Shown: positions 32,901 to 39,792, numbered from the stretch's first letter. The stretch: DNA of 64,000 nt from Siphonodentalium dalli (GCA_032622095.1 CP136065.1:112881195-112945194); one strand, 5' to 3'. Made by a program: numbers and translations. The notes: generated from the sequence alone by a model not told the origin.

Positions 32901-32951
32901 TTTTTTTAGGTGATGAGAGATTGTGGGGTGTCGGCTAATCGATCTAAGTGA
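2917..32951 (+). CDS. SLC25A38: SLC25A38-type mitochondrial glycine carrier, seven 3' exons (5' end outside window)
   Basis: Seven exons (2917-2987, 3521-3626, 4476-4545, 4938-5036, 10873-11039, 31886-31978, 32910-32951) join without frame conflict into 215 codons plus TGA. The vertebrate protein is about 304 residues, so roughly the first 90 (first transmembrane pair and first PxD/E signature) are missing upstream. Recognisable blocks in order are [21 protein letters not shown], a [18 protein letters not shown] loop, [14 protein letters not shown] and [21 protein letters not shown]. The Thr in the acidic position of the second signature is, from memory, also seen in the human protein. In the family (SLC25A38; yeast Hem25) the protein sits in the inner mitochondrial membrane and imports glycine for 5-aminolevulinate and haem synthesis. 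Introns 5037-10872 and 11040-31885 are transposon-filled. Every junction is GT/AG. Identification is by recognition of family sequence; function is inferred. Confidence 0.95.
2988..3520 (+). other. SLC25A38 intron, 533 bp
   Basis: The donor is GTGAGT and the acceptor is 'tttattccag'. The sequence is AT-rich and no repeat or gene was recognised. Confidence 0.85.
3521..3626 (+). CDS. SLC25A38: SLC25A38 exon with second carrier signature
   Basis: It encodes a split Gly followed by [20 protein letters not shown] and then [15 protein letters not shown]. This is the third transmembrane helix and second signature of the three-repeat carrier fold. The acceptor is 'ttccag' and the donor GTAAAG. It ends in phase 0. 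Confidence 0.95.
3627..4475 (+). other. SLC25A38 intron, 849 bp
   Basis: Bounded by GTAAAG and 'atttttcag'. Short open frames inside (3680-3946, 3954-4154) show no family features and are treated as chance. No repeat was recognised. Confidence 0.8.
4476..4545 (+). CDS. SLC25A38: SLC25A38 exon (matrix loop of repeat 2)
   Basis: It encodes [20 protein letters not shown] and then GVR, ending one base into the next Gly codon. It aligns with the family's matrix helix between helices 3 and 4 ('SGKYGYESIYAAL...EG.RG'). The acceptor is 'tttttcag' and the donor GTAAGG. Confidence 0.95.
4938..5036 (+). CDS. SLC25A38: SLC25A38 exon (helix 4 region)
   Basis: It encodes [20 protein letters not shown] and then [13 protein letters not shown], finishing one base into a codon completed by the next exon (Asp). 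RDVPFSG is a near-invariant phrase of this carrier subfamily. The acceptor is 'tgctttcag' and the donor GTAAGT. Confidence 0.95.
6290..7070 (+). repeat. Hairpin/core-unit repeat with four ~160-bp tandem units
   Basis: The left end has 'cggccgaaaac' with 'ttttttcggggg' and then 'gttcgtccgtccgg'. The phrase 'gtttatcag..c.aaatacag' begins at 6416, 6570, 6732 and 6893, giving periods of 154, 162 and 161 bp. Each unit carries 'gttatggccctttt.cgactta'. The right end ('actttttcggggaacactgtggccggac') mirrors the left. No coding potential is evident; the overlapping open frames on both strands follow the repeat period. Confidence 0.8.
7192..8399. mobile_element. Non-autonomous DNA transposon, piggyBac-like or related (1.2 kb)
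   Basis: The left end AACTCTTTAACCCTCAATGA continues into 'cgtgatttgacgtg'. The right end contains the reverse complement of that run twice (8309-8332 and 8342-8367) and finishes GTTAAAGAGTT. The sequence AAGTAC flanks both sides (7186-7191 and 8400-8405). The inner boundary TTAA-CCCTCAATG also resembles piggyBac ends, but the matching right junction reads TTAC. The interior is AT-rich without a transposase. The superfamily is uncertain between piggyBac (TTAA) and a 6-bp-duplication family. Confidence 0.65.
8820..9255 (+). repeat. Family D repeat, short copy, interrupted by a MITE
   Basis: It starts 'tttttatagccccttttgta' then 'cagtctgtccgtccgtctgtc', like the long array at 29588. It ends with 'gggcgtattttgccatgccc' then 'gatgctcttgtt', the same 3' hairpin and tail as at 30745. 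It has about one and a half core units. A MITE sits at 8970-9094. Confidence 0.8.
8970..9094. mobile_element. 125-bp mariner-like MITE with TA target duplication
   Basis: Terminal inverted repeats CAGTAATGCCCTAATTAAT and its exact reverse complement are flanked by TA on both sides (8968-8969, 9095-9096). The interrupted host phrase 'cagctaaagg-ta / catgcc.tgttcgaata' is intact in the sister repeats at 29670-30560, so the insertion point is visible. It is too short to code and would need a transposase in trans. TA duplication suggests the Tc1/mariner group. Confidence 0.88.
10873..11039 (+). CDS. SLC25A38: SLC25A38 exon with third carrier signature
   Basis: It encodes (D)[20 protein letters not shown] and then [46 protein letters not shown] is the third Px(D/E)xxKx signature. 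The acceptor is 'gattgtag' and the donor GTAAGT. It is 167 bp with phase 1 in and phase 0 out. Confidence 0.95.
11933..12522 (+). mobile_element. Helitron-like unit 1 of 3
   Basis: The 5' end is TCTCCTATATATTTTGAGAA, preceded by A (11932). The 3' end has an 11-nt hairpin CGCC-AGT-GGCG (12498-12508), then GCTAACCTG and CTAG (12519-12522). TC...hairpin...CTRR is the Helitron signature. It is non-coding, so non-autonomous. The inner phrase 'aaacccacgggaatgg' is shared with unit 3. Confidence 0.85.
12523..14202 (+). mobile_element. Helitron-like unit 2 of 3 (contains 122-bp tandem array)
   Basis: It starts TCTCATATATTTTGAAGACC directly after the CTAG of unit 1. It ends with the same hairpin and CTAG (14199-14202). 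A 'tctg' microsatellite follows the 5' end, then a 122-bp tandem array (12692-13190). The interior repeats 'cgttcctaggaacggg', itself palindromic, at several places. No Rep/helicase reading frame is present. Confidence 0.85.
12692..13190 (+). repeat. 122-bp tandem repeat, about four units
   Basis: The phrase 'gtggagctatcgacttgaaa' or a close variant starts at 12691, 12813, 12935, 13056 and (truncated) 13178, giving periods of 122, 122, 121 and 122. Each unit contains 'cttgccccggata', 'ccgagcccgtgcga' and the palindrome-like 'gcgcatgcgcag'. Overlapping open frames on both strands arise because the unit contains no stops in several frames. They are not taken as genes. Confidence 0.92.
14203..14862 (+). 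mobile_element. Helitron-like unit 3 of 3
   Basis: It begins TCTACTATATAATTTGAGAC right after unit 2 and ends with the CGCC-AGT-GGCG hairpin and CTAG (14859-14862), followed by T. The first half closely matches unit 1 ('aaacttcccatctaagg.t', 'ttttggagaagttcagagca'). It is non-coding. Confidence 0.85.
14888..15657 (+). pseudogene. Unrecognised ORF remnants inside element copy 1
   Basis: An open frame (14888-15307) gives 139 residues without a family I recognise. A second frame, about 15416-15612, ends in a strikingly acidic, Ser-rich tail containing [16 protein letters not shown] and [13 protein letters not shown], with a basic KRKR just before it. After its TGA the frame stays open and acidic to a TAG near 15657. 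Low-complexity acidic segments next to a basic run are common at transposase N-termini, but no catalytic domain is seen. The region is absent from copy 2 at 20800-21700. It could be the remnant of the element's own gene; function is unknown. Confidence 0.4.
15948..16006 (+). repeat. 30-bp tandem duplication inside element copy 1
   Basis: Two consecutive copies of a ~31-bp unit containing 'gatgttaccgaccaagtag' are present. The sister element near 21260 has only one, so the duplication arose in this copy. Confidence 0.75.
16716..17171. mobile_element. MITE copy A (456 bp, ends GGTTAGAAGGAAC)
   Basis: Terminal inverted repeats GGTTAGAAGGAAC / GTTCCTTCTAACC are flanked by TA (16714-16715 and 17172-17173). 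It is about 90% identical by eye to 18070-18522. No coding capacity. The TA flank suggests Tc1/mariner-like mobilisation. Confidence 0.78.
18070..18522. mobile_element. MITE copy B (same family, same orientation as copy A)
   Basis: It shares nearly the whole length of copy A, including 'gacgggagaataaggccggg' and 'aacactgaggcctatggaaa'. The left end is GGTTAGAAGGAAT and the right end GGTTCCTTCTA is slightly eroded. Copies A and B enclose 0.9 kb without a recognised gene, so an LTR-type relationship was considered and set aside because each copy has its own inverted termini. Confidence 0.78.
18532..19085. mobile_element. Foldback/MITE element with AGCCGGCT-type ends
   Basis: AGCCGGCT lies at both outer ends (18532 and 19078-19085). 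Inside, 18541-18564 and 19043-19066 are reverse complements over 24 bp with two mismatches ('ggcatgcgcagtagaaagct'). The interior is AT-rich and non-coding. No target duplication was resolved. Confidence 0.7.
19364..19386 (+). repeat. Poly-C tract (23 C)
   Basis: An uninterrupted C homopolymer. Similar C or G runs occur at 24241-24257, 36547-36571, 54127-54170, 58450-58463 and 61460-61472. Lengths in assemblies are often unreliable. Confidence 0.9.
19931..20041. repeat. Perfect 52-bp inverted repeat with 7-nt loop
   Basis: Arms 19931-19982 and 19990-20041 are exact reverse complements around CATTCAA. Perfection over 52 bp implies recent origin or gene conversion. A transcript of this intron would form a long hairpin here. 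Confidence 0.95.
20805..21700 (+). mobile_element. Larger repeat element, copy 2 (internally deleted, lacks Helitron insertion)
   Basis: It aligns with 11530-11932, then 14863-14965, then 15895-16340 of copy 1. It carries the empty Helitron site near 21085-21105 ('agaagatagcagtttcc' joined to 'aatataaaatgcat'). It lacks the ~0.9-kb ORF-bearing part, the junction being near 21205. No open frame of interest remains. Confidence 0.72.
21735..21900. repeat. Short dispersed repeat, pair with 26190-26300
   Basis: 'ccaattatatg.cata', 'gaggtatggcac' / 'gagtatggcac' and surrounding bases recur in the same order at 26228-26283. The origin is unknown. Confidence 0.5.
22270..22669 (+). repeat. Cluster of a 15-mer, GTCATTGGTGTTACC
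   Basis: Exact copies start at 22270, 22462, 22618 and 22633, the last two in direct tandem. An inverted copy lies at 22655-22669. Two more direct copies lie at 25585 and 25605. Sequence between copies is AT-rich and not itself repeated. See also the GTTTTCTCCGTTACC cluster at 60613-60974. Confidence 0.9.
22840..23590 (+). repeat. Family H repeat ('ttccaac' family), copy 1
   Basis: It shares with 24110-24830 and 38580-39060 the order of 'caccttggaatttcc', 'ccaaactcacaagtttgtgt', 'attgcaaaatccta.cat' and repeated 'gttggaaatttccaac' palindromes. Short alternating half-palindromes recur every 20-40 bp near the right end. Non-coding. Confidence 0.7.
23784..25451. mobile_element. Segment bounded by perfect 47-bp inverted repeats
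   Basis: Positions 23784-23830 and 25405-25451 are exact reverse complements (ends GCAGTCAGATGCTCGTAGCC). The 1.57-kb interior includes family H copy 2 and no recognised gene. It may be a foldback transposon. Target duplications were not resolved. Confidence 0.7.
24110..24830 (+). repeat. Family H repeat, copy 2
   Basis: Same phrases and order as copy 1 at 22840-23590, with a poly-C run at 24241-24257 where copy 1 has a C/T-rich stretch. It lies inside the 47-bp inverted-repeat segment. Confidence 0.7.
25585..25619 (+). repeat. Two further copies of the GTCATTGGTGTTACC 15-mer
   Basis: Exact copies start at 25585 and 25605, 20 bp apart, preceded by a partial copy TTGTGTTACC (25571-25580). 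A degenerate inverted copy lies at 25932-25945. Confidence 0.85.
26230..26568 (-). other. GC-richer open frame, unrecognised
   Basis: The minus strand stays open for 112 residues. Its upstream half (26375-26565) is clearly GC-richer than its surroundings and follows an acceptor-like TTTCAG on the minus strand. No domain is recognised. It could be an exon of a transposon gene or chance; its lower half overlaps the 26190-26300 repeat. Confidence 0.25.
26862..27386 (-). pseudogene. Tyrosine-recombinase N-terminus fused to an SGNH-hydrolase-like piece (retroelement remnant)
   Basis: From residue ~14 the frame reads [20 protein letters not shown] ... [20 protein letters not shown]. This resembles the N-terminal core-binding region of tyrosine recombinases in DIRS/Ngaro-type retroelements. 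From about residue 110 it changes to [15 protein letters not shown] ... FLAILPH, with the GTND block of SGNH/GDSL hydrolases. Neither part is complete: the recombinase catalytic R..HxxR..Y region is absent, and the hydrolase lacks its first GDS block. The gene overlaps the end of the RT frame at 27347. It is read as an internally deleted, chimeric remnant. Confidence 0.6.
27347..27829 (-). pseudogene. DIRS-like reverse transcriptase fragment
   Basis: The 160-residue frame begins before the RT core. It contains [53 protein letters not shown] (catalytic Asp at residue 106) and [18 protein letters not shown]. These phrases match RTs of tyrosine-recombinase (DIRS/Ngaro-like) retrotransposons. The YxDD segment is missing: sequence passes after about residue 145, apparently through a frameshift, into recombinase-like sequence. 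The copy is inactive. It lies antisense within the SLC25A38 intron. Confidence 0.75.
28007..28265 (+). repeat. Direct repeat pair, copy 1 (with 28668-28920)
   Basis: Shared phrases in the same order are 'ctaaacccatgg.catagc', 'aagttgtctctgaaa.tttattgg', 'aagtgaactgatatacctgt' and 'actctttaat.catgttaaa'. A short related stretch also occurs at 16390-16460. The origin is unknown. Confidence 0.75.
28668..28920 (+). repeat. Direct repeat pair, copy 2
   Basis: It aligns with 28007-28265 over about 250 bp, with a 2-bp expansion of 'tgtgtg' near 28830. Non-coding. Confidence 0.75.
29175..29580 (+). repeat. Family C repeat, about two ~180-bp units
   Basis: 'ggatcctcagggtgacctct' / 'ggatcttcggggtgacctct' and 'ccattttggattttactctt' recur between units. 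A further copy lies at 35795-36130. It shares 'catggctgccagcagccatc' with family A core units. Confidence 0.7.
29588..30750 (+). repeat. Family D repeat with six ~170-bp tandem core units
   Basis: The left end is a hairpin-like 'tatacgccctttttgaaaaaagg' region then 'gtctgtccgtccgtctgtcg'. 'gttggtatgtgtatttccca' or a close variant begins at 29654, 29824, 29994, 30163, 30332 and 30502, giving periods of 170, 170, 169, 169 and 170. The right end has 'gggcgtattttgcc', 'gccctag' and 'gatgctcttgtt'. Units differ by only a few bases except the last. Confidence 0.92.
31150..31500 (+). repeat. Interspersed repeat family E ('ttatgcccccaacaccc')
   Basis: It starts 'attatgcccccaacaccctt', then 'gggtgcgtctatccga', and carries 'accagagttatggcccttg.ttgactt.g', the phrase common to core units of families D, F and G. 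The right boundary is unclear. Confidence 0.55.
31886..31978 (+). CDS. SLC25A38: SLC25A38 exon (third repeat matrix helix and helix 6)
   Basis: It encodes [20 protein letters not shown] and then [26 protein letters not shown] is a hallmark of this carrier subfamily. The acceptor is 'gtttgcag' and the donor GTTTGT. Exactly 31 codons, phase 0 at both ends. Confidence 0.95.
31979..32909 (+). other. SLC25A38 last intron, 931 bp
   Basis: Donor GTTTGT and acceptor T7-AG. AT-rich; nothing recognised. Confidence 0.85.
32910..32951 (+). CDS. SLC25A38: SLC25A38 terminal exon
   Basis: It encodes [13 protein letters not shown] and ends TGA (32949-32951). The short hydrophilic tail after VYE.. matches the family's C-terminal length. 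Confidence 0.9.
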   Translation: MMRDCGVSANRSK

Positions 32952-34330
32952 AGAACCAAAACTGAAGAATCAACCCCATTCAGATTTGGGTTTCAATGTA
33001 TATAGGCATTTCACTAGGATTGTACAGTATTGCCAATTAAAAAATTTGTGATGTGTTGATGATTGATTGAAATAACGTACATCCCTTACATTTCACAATT
33101 AAAATGATTCGATGCTATAAAGATCTTAGTGAAGGTTATTTGCATTTAAAATGGTCTGATTATGGTCCGATATAATCAGACACATTTCAACTTTTATCAA
33201 GGTAAACTGCTGTTTAATTTGTGATCTTGGATGTGCGATATTCTCAAGTATAAAGCGACCCCATATGTATGACATCCCTCATTATCTATTCAATATTGAA
33301 AGTGAAACTATTTATTTCCAAATCCCGGTGTTTATTAATATAAAACAATTTATTTTTATTACTCCTTAGTCCATATAGAAAAGATTGAAAGTAGTGCCCA
33401 TTTTAGGGGATTTGTCACATGTGAAATTTCATTTATGGCTGCATGATAAATGGTATGTTACTTCGGAACACTTTACTAATAGGTGTATTTGTTATGCTGA
33501 AGTAGTATGTGGTACAGATCTGAGAGTGCGTCTGGTTAAAGCTTGTACTGTATGATTAATAGTGATTGTTGTCCAAATGTGTGCTATTATTAATTCATCG
33601 AAAAGGTATATAGATGTGCATAGTGTATGATTGTATGTTACCACGTTTGGTTAGAATACGAGGTCAACTTTATGTGTAGGTAGCTAATTTCTCTAAATGT
33701 TATGTTTTCAAACTGAAGGATTGTTGTTTTAATGCATGAGGTTACAAGCGTTACTGTTAAAGATAGATAGTGAAAACAAAATCCAAAAGAAACATTTGCA
33801 TTGAAACTATTTGAGCGTCAATATTTATAAGTATATCAACATTCATTTTATCTGGCGTGTTCACCATATCTCCTTGTCAACTTCAATGATTAAATTATTG
33901 GGAGTCTGAACAATTTTGTAATTGCCAACATAATGATGAGGAACCACGGCATGATATCTCAACCTGAAACTATGTTAATAGGCAAATAAATTATGGGACA
34001 TTGATCACATGATTCTTTAATGTTTATCATCGCATTCTCACCACAAACATTTATTTTAATTTGATGGTACGCATAGATTATGTTGATTTTAGTCTTTATT
34101 TGATGGACAAAGGATTAGCTCTTTCACTTTGGGCATTAAAACCATACCTGTATTCATAAAACCGCTTGCACAGCCTGATTTTGCCTCATTGTTGGTGCTA
34201 TATTTACTATTTTAAAGTGCAGAGTAAGTGAAAGGGTTGATGGATTGTTCAGAGTGTATAAATATCATCCATTGTTAAATTGTTTCATGGTATGAGAAAA
34301 TTTAAATAAAAATAGCAAATTTATTCATTT
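32952..34330 (+). other. Probable SLC25A38 3' UTR and downstream sequence
   Basis: About 1.4 kb of AT-rich sequence without repeats, unusually clean for this window. AATAAA signals lie at 33985-33990 and 34305-34310; either could be used. The extent is inferred, not shown. Confidence 0.5.
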
Positions 34331-34406
34331 CTTTATTCTAAATAATCGGGGCCTCCATCCAATTTTAACCCCACAGAATGGTAGGTATATTGGATTACAT
34401 ATGTTC

Positions 34407-35771
34407 TAGGGGCCTGCGATGCATCGAATCGAAATTCGATTTTCGATTCATCCCTCTGAATCGAATCGTTTTCGATTTTGAGTACCAGTTTTTCGATTCG
34501 ATTATCTCAAAGAATCTTAAGTAGACTGCGTTTCTAGTAGCGGGCCCAGATCGATCATTTTACCGATAATCCAAAGCATTTAGCACATAAAATTCTCAAA
34601 AAATTCCGTGATACAATTGAATAAACTCTGATGTTGCCCTTTCAAAATGCATGGACCATCATACTGCAATTCGGTCCACGTCGCCAGGAACATCATCTCA
34701 GAATAGCGATAAAGCAACGCGGAATCCGCTAAAATGGGCGGAAGCTGAAAAGTAATTATAAATGGATCCGCTTTTCATTTGCGGTGTACTAGTAAATACG
34801 CGACATAGCGGAAATATAGACGTGTGTGTATGCTTCATTCCATCTTCTTCTTTCTATACACGCATGCACAGGCATGTCCATTCAAAAGTTTAGCTTAACA
34901 ATATGCAGCGCAAATGGGAATATATAGACCGTAATTTAGTCCGTAAATTACCCAGCGGTTCTACATTTGTAAGCAGTCCGTATTTTAGATCAGCTCAGCC
35001 AGTTCTATTTACGTCTGCTAGTGGGGAAATTGGGGAATAACCTTCACTATATATAGCGTATATATAGCCATAGTTTTAGTTTGCATGCATCGGAAGATGA
35101 TTGAAGTTATTATGACAATTTATATTTTCATTTGAATCATCAAATATCTGATTAGTTGTGTCTTTTGTTAATAACTAAACATGTACTTAGTGTATAATTT
35201 ATTTAAGTCCACTAATAGTCTAATATATGGGTGGGCCGTGGGCGACTGGACGAGTAAGACAAACACTGCTGCGATATGACTGCCTCTCACGTGCATTTTA
35301 TCAATATACCAATTGTATCATTGCTAATGCAATGTTCTGATAATGAGTGATAATCGTTAATCCGGAATTCAAATCCATCGACGATTTCGCGAGGAACAGA
35401 TAAGAGTGACTGTTAGTGTACAATCGAATAGCGCATCTGTGCATGCGTGTTTGAAATCAAGGTTTTCTCTCACATACAAGACAAACGTATTCCTGGTGAG
35501 ATTGGACTCGCCGTTTGTGCACGAATCCGATAGTTCAAGCTATCTAAATTATTCAAATAGCCTATCCGATTACAAATTGCGTCTGTATTTCGTCACGAAC
35601 AGACGTCGGGACATTCGCATACGAATCAGATCAGTTATGCGGACCTCGTTGACAATTTTTACCTTGATTGTTCGCCCAATGTCCGATCTAATGGTCTACG
35701 TTTGCTGAATCGAATCGAATCGCGATTATGTATCCGAATCGAATTAATAATGCCCGAATCGCAGGGCCCTA
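34407..35771. mobile_element. hAT-like non-autonomous transposon with 8-bp target duplication
   Basis: The ends TAGGGGCCTGCGAT and ATCGCAGGGCCCTA are imperfect inverted repeats. ATATGTTC lies immediately outside both (34399-34406, 35772-35779). An 8-bp duplication with (C/T)AGGG-type ends fits the hAT superfamily. Subterminal sequence is rich in repeated 'cgaatcga' and 'tcgattcg', on both sides. No transposase was recognised in the 1365-bp interior; a 100-residue frame at 35406-35708 shows no family features. Confidence 0.88.
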
Positions 35772-35794
35772 ATATGTTCAGTTCTCTGTCCATC

Positions 35795-36130
35795 TTCCTG
35801 TCACTGCTCAAGGGATCTATATGAGATTTGGTATGGATGTTCACCATCGCAAGGGCTTTCAATGGCGTGTCATATGGTGTTATTCACTATTTCCATGGGT
35901 TGGCATCAGTCGTTGGACAACAATTTTCTTTGGCACACCGTACAGGCCACATCCCTCGTCTGATCATCGCCAACTTATATGGATCTTCGGGGTGACCTCC
36001 AGATAGTAGATGGGAGCTATCAAAATTTTCCAAATTTAATTAAAAATATATGGCTGCCAATTGACATCCCTCGATTTTCATCTCATTGATCCACCACTCC
36101 AAATGAATCTTTGCAGTGACCCCATTGCTT
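35795..36130 (+). repeat. Family C repeat, copy 2
   Basis: 'tatggatcttcggggtgacc', 'agatgggagctatcaaa' and 'tatggctgcca' match 29175-29580. The hAT-like element lies immediately upstream. Confidence 0.6.
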
Positions 36131-36199
36131 ATTTGACCTTGAATGCACAGAACAAGAACAACATGTACTAAATTGCTAACAAATTTATTTGAGCCATTC

Positions 36200-36640
36200 T
36201 GGGAATGTGGGTACTCAGTGATGTGGGATGAAAAATTGGGCCGAAATATTTCTGGGTTGAAACTGAATAAATGGGTCGAAAATAGGGAAATTCACGGAAA
36301 ATGACCGGGGTCACTCTAGAATAGGTCTTAGCCACCTCGGCCAAACATTTTGGGGCCAATAAAAAGTTGGATTGAGTTTGAAAAAAATTGGTAGAAAAGT
36401 GGTCTGAGCACTGCTCGGGCCGAAAAATGACCGGAAATTACCCCAAATTCGTTAATAGTCGCCTCATCAAACATTTTGAAACCCAAATTGTTTTGGTCGG
36501 GTTTGAAAAAGTGGTCCGAATGCTGCTCGGGTAGAAAATCATTGGGATTTGGGGGGGGGGGGGGGGGGGGGGAGGGGTACTCAATGATGTGGGATGAGAA
36601 ATTTGGTTGAAACTGAAAAAAATGGGTAGAATAGACCATG
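36200..36640 (+). repeat. Local tandem repeat with G homopolymer
   Basis: 'gatgtgggatga.aaatt.gg' occurs at about 36217 and 36588. 'caaacattttg' followed by 'ggtttgaaaaa' and 'tgctcgggc/t' recurs with a period near 130 bp. A run of about 25 G is at 36547-36571. Non-coding. Confidence 0.65.
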
Positions 36641-36810
36641 CTGGTCATCCGTCAGATATTCTCAACTTTAGAAGGCCAGGTGAAAAATTTCCAACAGTTG
36701 AAAAGTTTGAGGTACCAATTGGAAGTTCCAACACAAATGGTGCAAATTGAATTTCGAGATGTTAGTAGGGGAGTTTGGTACATGTACTTAAGATGACATT
36801 GGTTAATTAT

Positions 36811-37390
36811 TATGTCCCCGACTTGAAGTCGGCGGGTATATAGTCGACGTCTCCGTATGTACGTCCGTCCGTACAAACTTTTTTGCATTATTGTTCAGCA
36901 ACCGCTGGGCAAATTTAGCTGATATTTGGTATGGTGATAGAGCAGCATGGGGGAACAGCTACATACATAGCGCGGGTTTCGTCCACCCATTTTCACCAGA
37001 GTTATGGCCCCTTTTTTTACTTAGAAAATTCAATTTTTCTCTTGTTTTTTGGGGTTTCCAGATGATAGCGTGAGCTTTGGTGGTACGATTGCAAATCCCG
37101 TATTTTTGTGGATCAGTTATATGAAAATAAATGTCAAGTGCGAATTTGGGTATGATCTGATGATTTTTGCCAGAGTCATGGCTCTTTTTTTAACTTAGAA
37201 AATTTGAATTTTCGCTTGTTTTTGGGTTTCCGGATCACTTGTTTTGGGGTTTTTAGTCAACATTTCTGTACAAATTTCTTTTGGAATGGTCATATAGACC
37301 TCCTTGGATATCCGCAGTTTCGTCCATGCTTAATCCGAATTGCTACGGTCGGGGGCAAAATGCCACGCGACAGCGTACCTCTTGTTTGAC
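36811..37390 (+). repeat. Family F repeat ('cccc gac..gtcggcgggtatatag')
   Basis: The left hairpin 'gacttgaagtc' precedes 'ggcgggtatatagtcgacgt' and 'gtacgtccgtccgtacaaac'. Two core units contain 'gagttatggccc.tttttt.acttagaaaatt'. The right end has 'gggggcaaaatgccacgcga' and 'cctcttgttt'. A second copy begins at 46561. Confidence 0.75.
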
Positions 37391-37419
37391 ACATTCACTA
37401 TTTATTAGCTATATTAGCT

Positions 37420-37640
37420 ACATTCGCCATTGGGTCATTGCACAATGAAAAAAGTCTACCATGGGGTGGCCCCCTACCATACAATCAAAATGACGTAAAA
37501 TTTTTTCACAGGTTTTCATTGTTTTGATAAAAACTATCGTGGGTTGGCAATACAAGCAAAATAACACCAAAAATATTTCGACCAAATTGGGGGCAAAATA
37601 TAAAATTTTCCAGTTTTTGTAGTTTTGACTGGATAAAGAC
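37420..37640 (-). repeat. Family I repeat, copy 1
   Basis: 'ggtggccccctaccatacaa', 'caaaatgac' and 'ttttccagtttttgtagttt' phrases recur in the same region and, in the opposite sense, at 39060-39300 and 42420-42730. Units are about 70-110 bp. Non-coding. Confidence 0.6.
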
Positions 37641-37770
37641 AAACGTGGGGGTGCAGGGACGTGGCTAGAGGGTCTCCGTTGGGGGGCGGGTCCACTTTGG
37701 GAAATTCCAACTGCACAATTTTTATCAAATGTAGTAAAATATTGTTTTCTTAAACTAATTAGCAGTTTTT

Positions 37771-38580
37771 AGCTCAGCTTTACTTTGTAAAGTTTGAGCT
37801 GTTGCCATGGCTTGGTATCCATCATCTGTGTGTGTGCATGTGTGAGGCGTCAACAATACAGGCTACAGGTCGTACCTTATCATTATGAAATTTGTCATAG
37901 CTGTTGACATTTAGATGGGAACGAGTCATTTTGGGGTCATTCGGGGAACAAACATGGCCACCAGCAGCCATCTTGGATTTTACTCTTCGCATGACTAAAT
38001 CCTTTGGCACGGGCTAAATGTCGTACCTTTGGTCGGATCATTATGAAATTTGTCATGGCATATAGATGGGAACGAGTCATTTTGGGGTCATTCGGTAAAA
38101 AACAAGACCGCCAGTGGCCATCTTGGATTTCAAAATTCAATCCATTAGCATGGGCTACAGGCCATACTGTTTGTCTGATCATCATGAAATTTGTCATGGA
38201 TGTTAATATTGACATGTAGATGGGAACGAGTCATTTTGGGGTCATTCGGCCATAGAACATGGCTGCCAGCAGCCATCTTGGATTTTACTCTTTGCATGAC
38301 TAAATACTTTGGCACGCCGCATGGGCTACAGGTCTTACCTTTGGTTGGATCATCATGAAATTTGTCATGGATGTTTAGCAATGACATGTAGATGGGAACG
38401 AGTCATTTTGGGGTCATTCGGCCAAAAAAAACATGGCTGCCAGTGGCCATCTTGGATTGTACTCTTTGCATAACTAGACCTTTCAACTTTCCACATTCCT
38501 AATCACTCCATTGACTGTAACACATGAAATTATTCCCTTTCCAAGTTGAGCTACAGTGTCATTGACACTTTCTTTTATTG
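37771..38580 (+). repeat. Family A repeat, copy 2 (four ~150-175-bp core units)
   Basis: It starts with a hairpin AGCTCAGCTTTAC / GTAAAGTTTGAGCT. 'gggaacgagtcattttgggg' occurs at about 37917, 38069, 38221 and 38396. Each unit carries 'gccatcttggatt.tactctt'. It ends with 'aagttgagctacagtgtcat'. Confidence 0.85.
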
Positions 38581-39060
38581 GCCACGGGGATGGACCATGA
38601 CACACGTGAAAAATCGCAAAATCCTAACATCTTGATTAGCCTCAAGCCTTCCTAGTGTTGGAAATTTCCAACTGATGACAATTCCAATGACAATGATGAC
38701 CAAATGTAGGACAATATTGTTTTCTTAACCTAACTAACAGTTTTTGAGTGGCCACGGGGGAGGGACCTGGACACAAGCTTTTCAAGTGTTGGAAATTTCC
38801 AACCTGACACCACCCCTAAGGTTGGAAAATTTCCAACTGATGGCCAATTCAGTTAAAAATTTTGACCAAAAGTAGGAAAATATGCAAATATTGGTCCAAA
38901 AACAATGAATTGTTTGAAAATCAAACTACAAGAACATTTTCAACCTATTGTGTCGGTGTGAAATTTCCAACTAATGTTGTGTCAGGTATGAAATTCCCAA
39001 CTGTTGAAAATTTTGACCAAAGTTGGGGGGGGTGGGGGGTGAGACACCCCAGACCCCACT
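38580..39060 (+). repeat. Family H repeat, copy 3
   Basis: 'gttggaaatttccaac', 'cctgacaccacccctaaggt' and 'gcaaatattggtcc.aaaac' match 22840-23590 and 24110-24830. It sits directly between family A and family I copies. Confidence 0.7.
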
Positions 39061-39300
39061 GTCGCCACATCCCTGGTGGGGTGGCACCCGACCATACAAA
39101 CAAAATTGCCAAAAATCGAATTTTCCAGTTTTTGTAGTTCGGGATTTTATGGGTGGCCCCGACATAAAAGCAAAATGACAGCAAAAATTAAATTTTCCAG
39201 TTTTCGTATTGGCACCCTCCCCCCCCCCCCCGACCACACAAGCAAAATGACTTGTCTTTATCCGGTCAAAATCAAAACTACGAAAACTGGAAAATTCGCT
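39060..39300 (+). repeat. Family I repeat, copy 2 (about three ~75-bp units)
   Basis: 'gaccatacaaacaaaattg', 'gacataaaagcaaaatgac' and 'gaccacacaagcaaaatgac' start successive units. Each of the first two is followed by 'aattttccagttttt/cgta'. Contains a C run at 39219-39229. Confidence 0.7.
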
Positions 39301-39306
39301 TTTATT

Positions 39307-39670
39307 AGCTCACCTGAGGCGAAGTCTCCGGTGAAGCTATAGTCGTCACTCCTCGTCCGTACATCCGTCCGTCCATGCATCAACAATTCTTTTAACATCT
39401 TCAATTCTGGAACCGTAATGCCAAATTGATTCATATTTGGTGTGGATGTTCCCTAGGTGACTCTCATTCAGATTTGTTCACTGGGTCAAATAGTTACGAA
39501 GCCAGGGCCATAACTCTGTAATTCTTACGACTTCTTCTCAAATTTCATTGGGCCGAATGGGTTCATATTTGGTACAAAGGGTCCTTGGGGGACTGTTATT
39601 CAGATTTGTTCAAATGATGTCACTGAGTCGAATGTGGGCGGAGCTAGTGACATAACTCAAAAAAAAAAAA
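39307..39670 (+). repeat. Family G repeat, copy 1 ('tagctcacc' type)
   Basis: The left hairpin TAGCTCACCTGAGG ... 'ccggtgaagcta' precedes 'gtccgtacatccgtccgtcc'. Core phrases 'ttcatatttggtgtggatgt' and 'ccagggccataactct' match 62766-63720. Confidence 0.8.
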
Positions 39671-39792
39671 TTCGGATTTTTGGAATTTTCACCTCACTCA
39701 ATTTAACAAACAAAAAAATTATTTTTTAATCATTTTATAAAATTTGAACAAAATGACACCATTATAACATCTGCAGAGTTATGAAACTTTAA

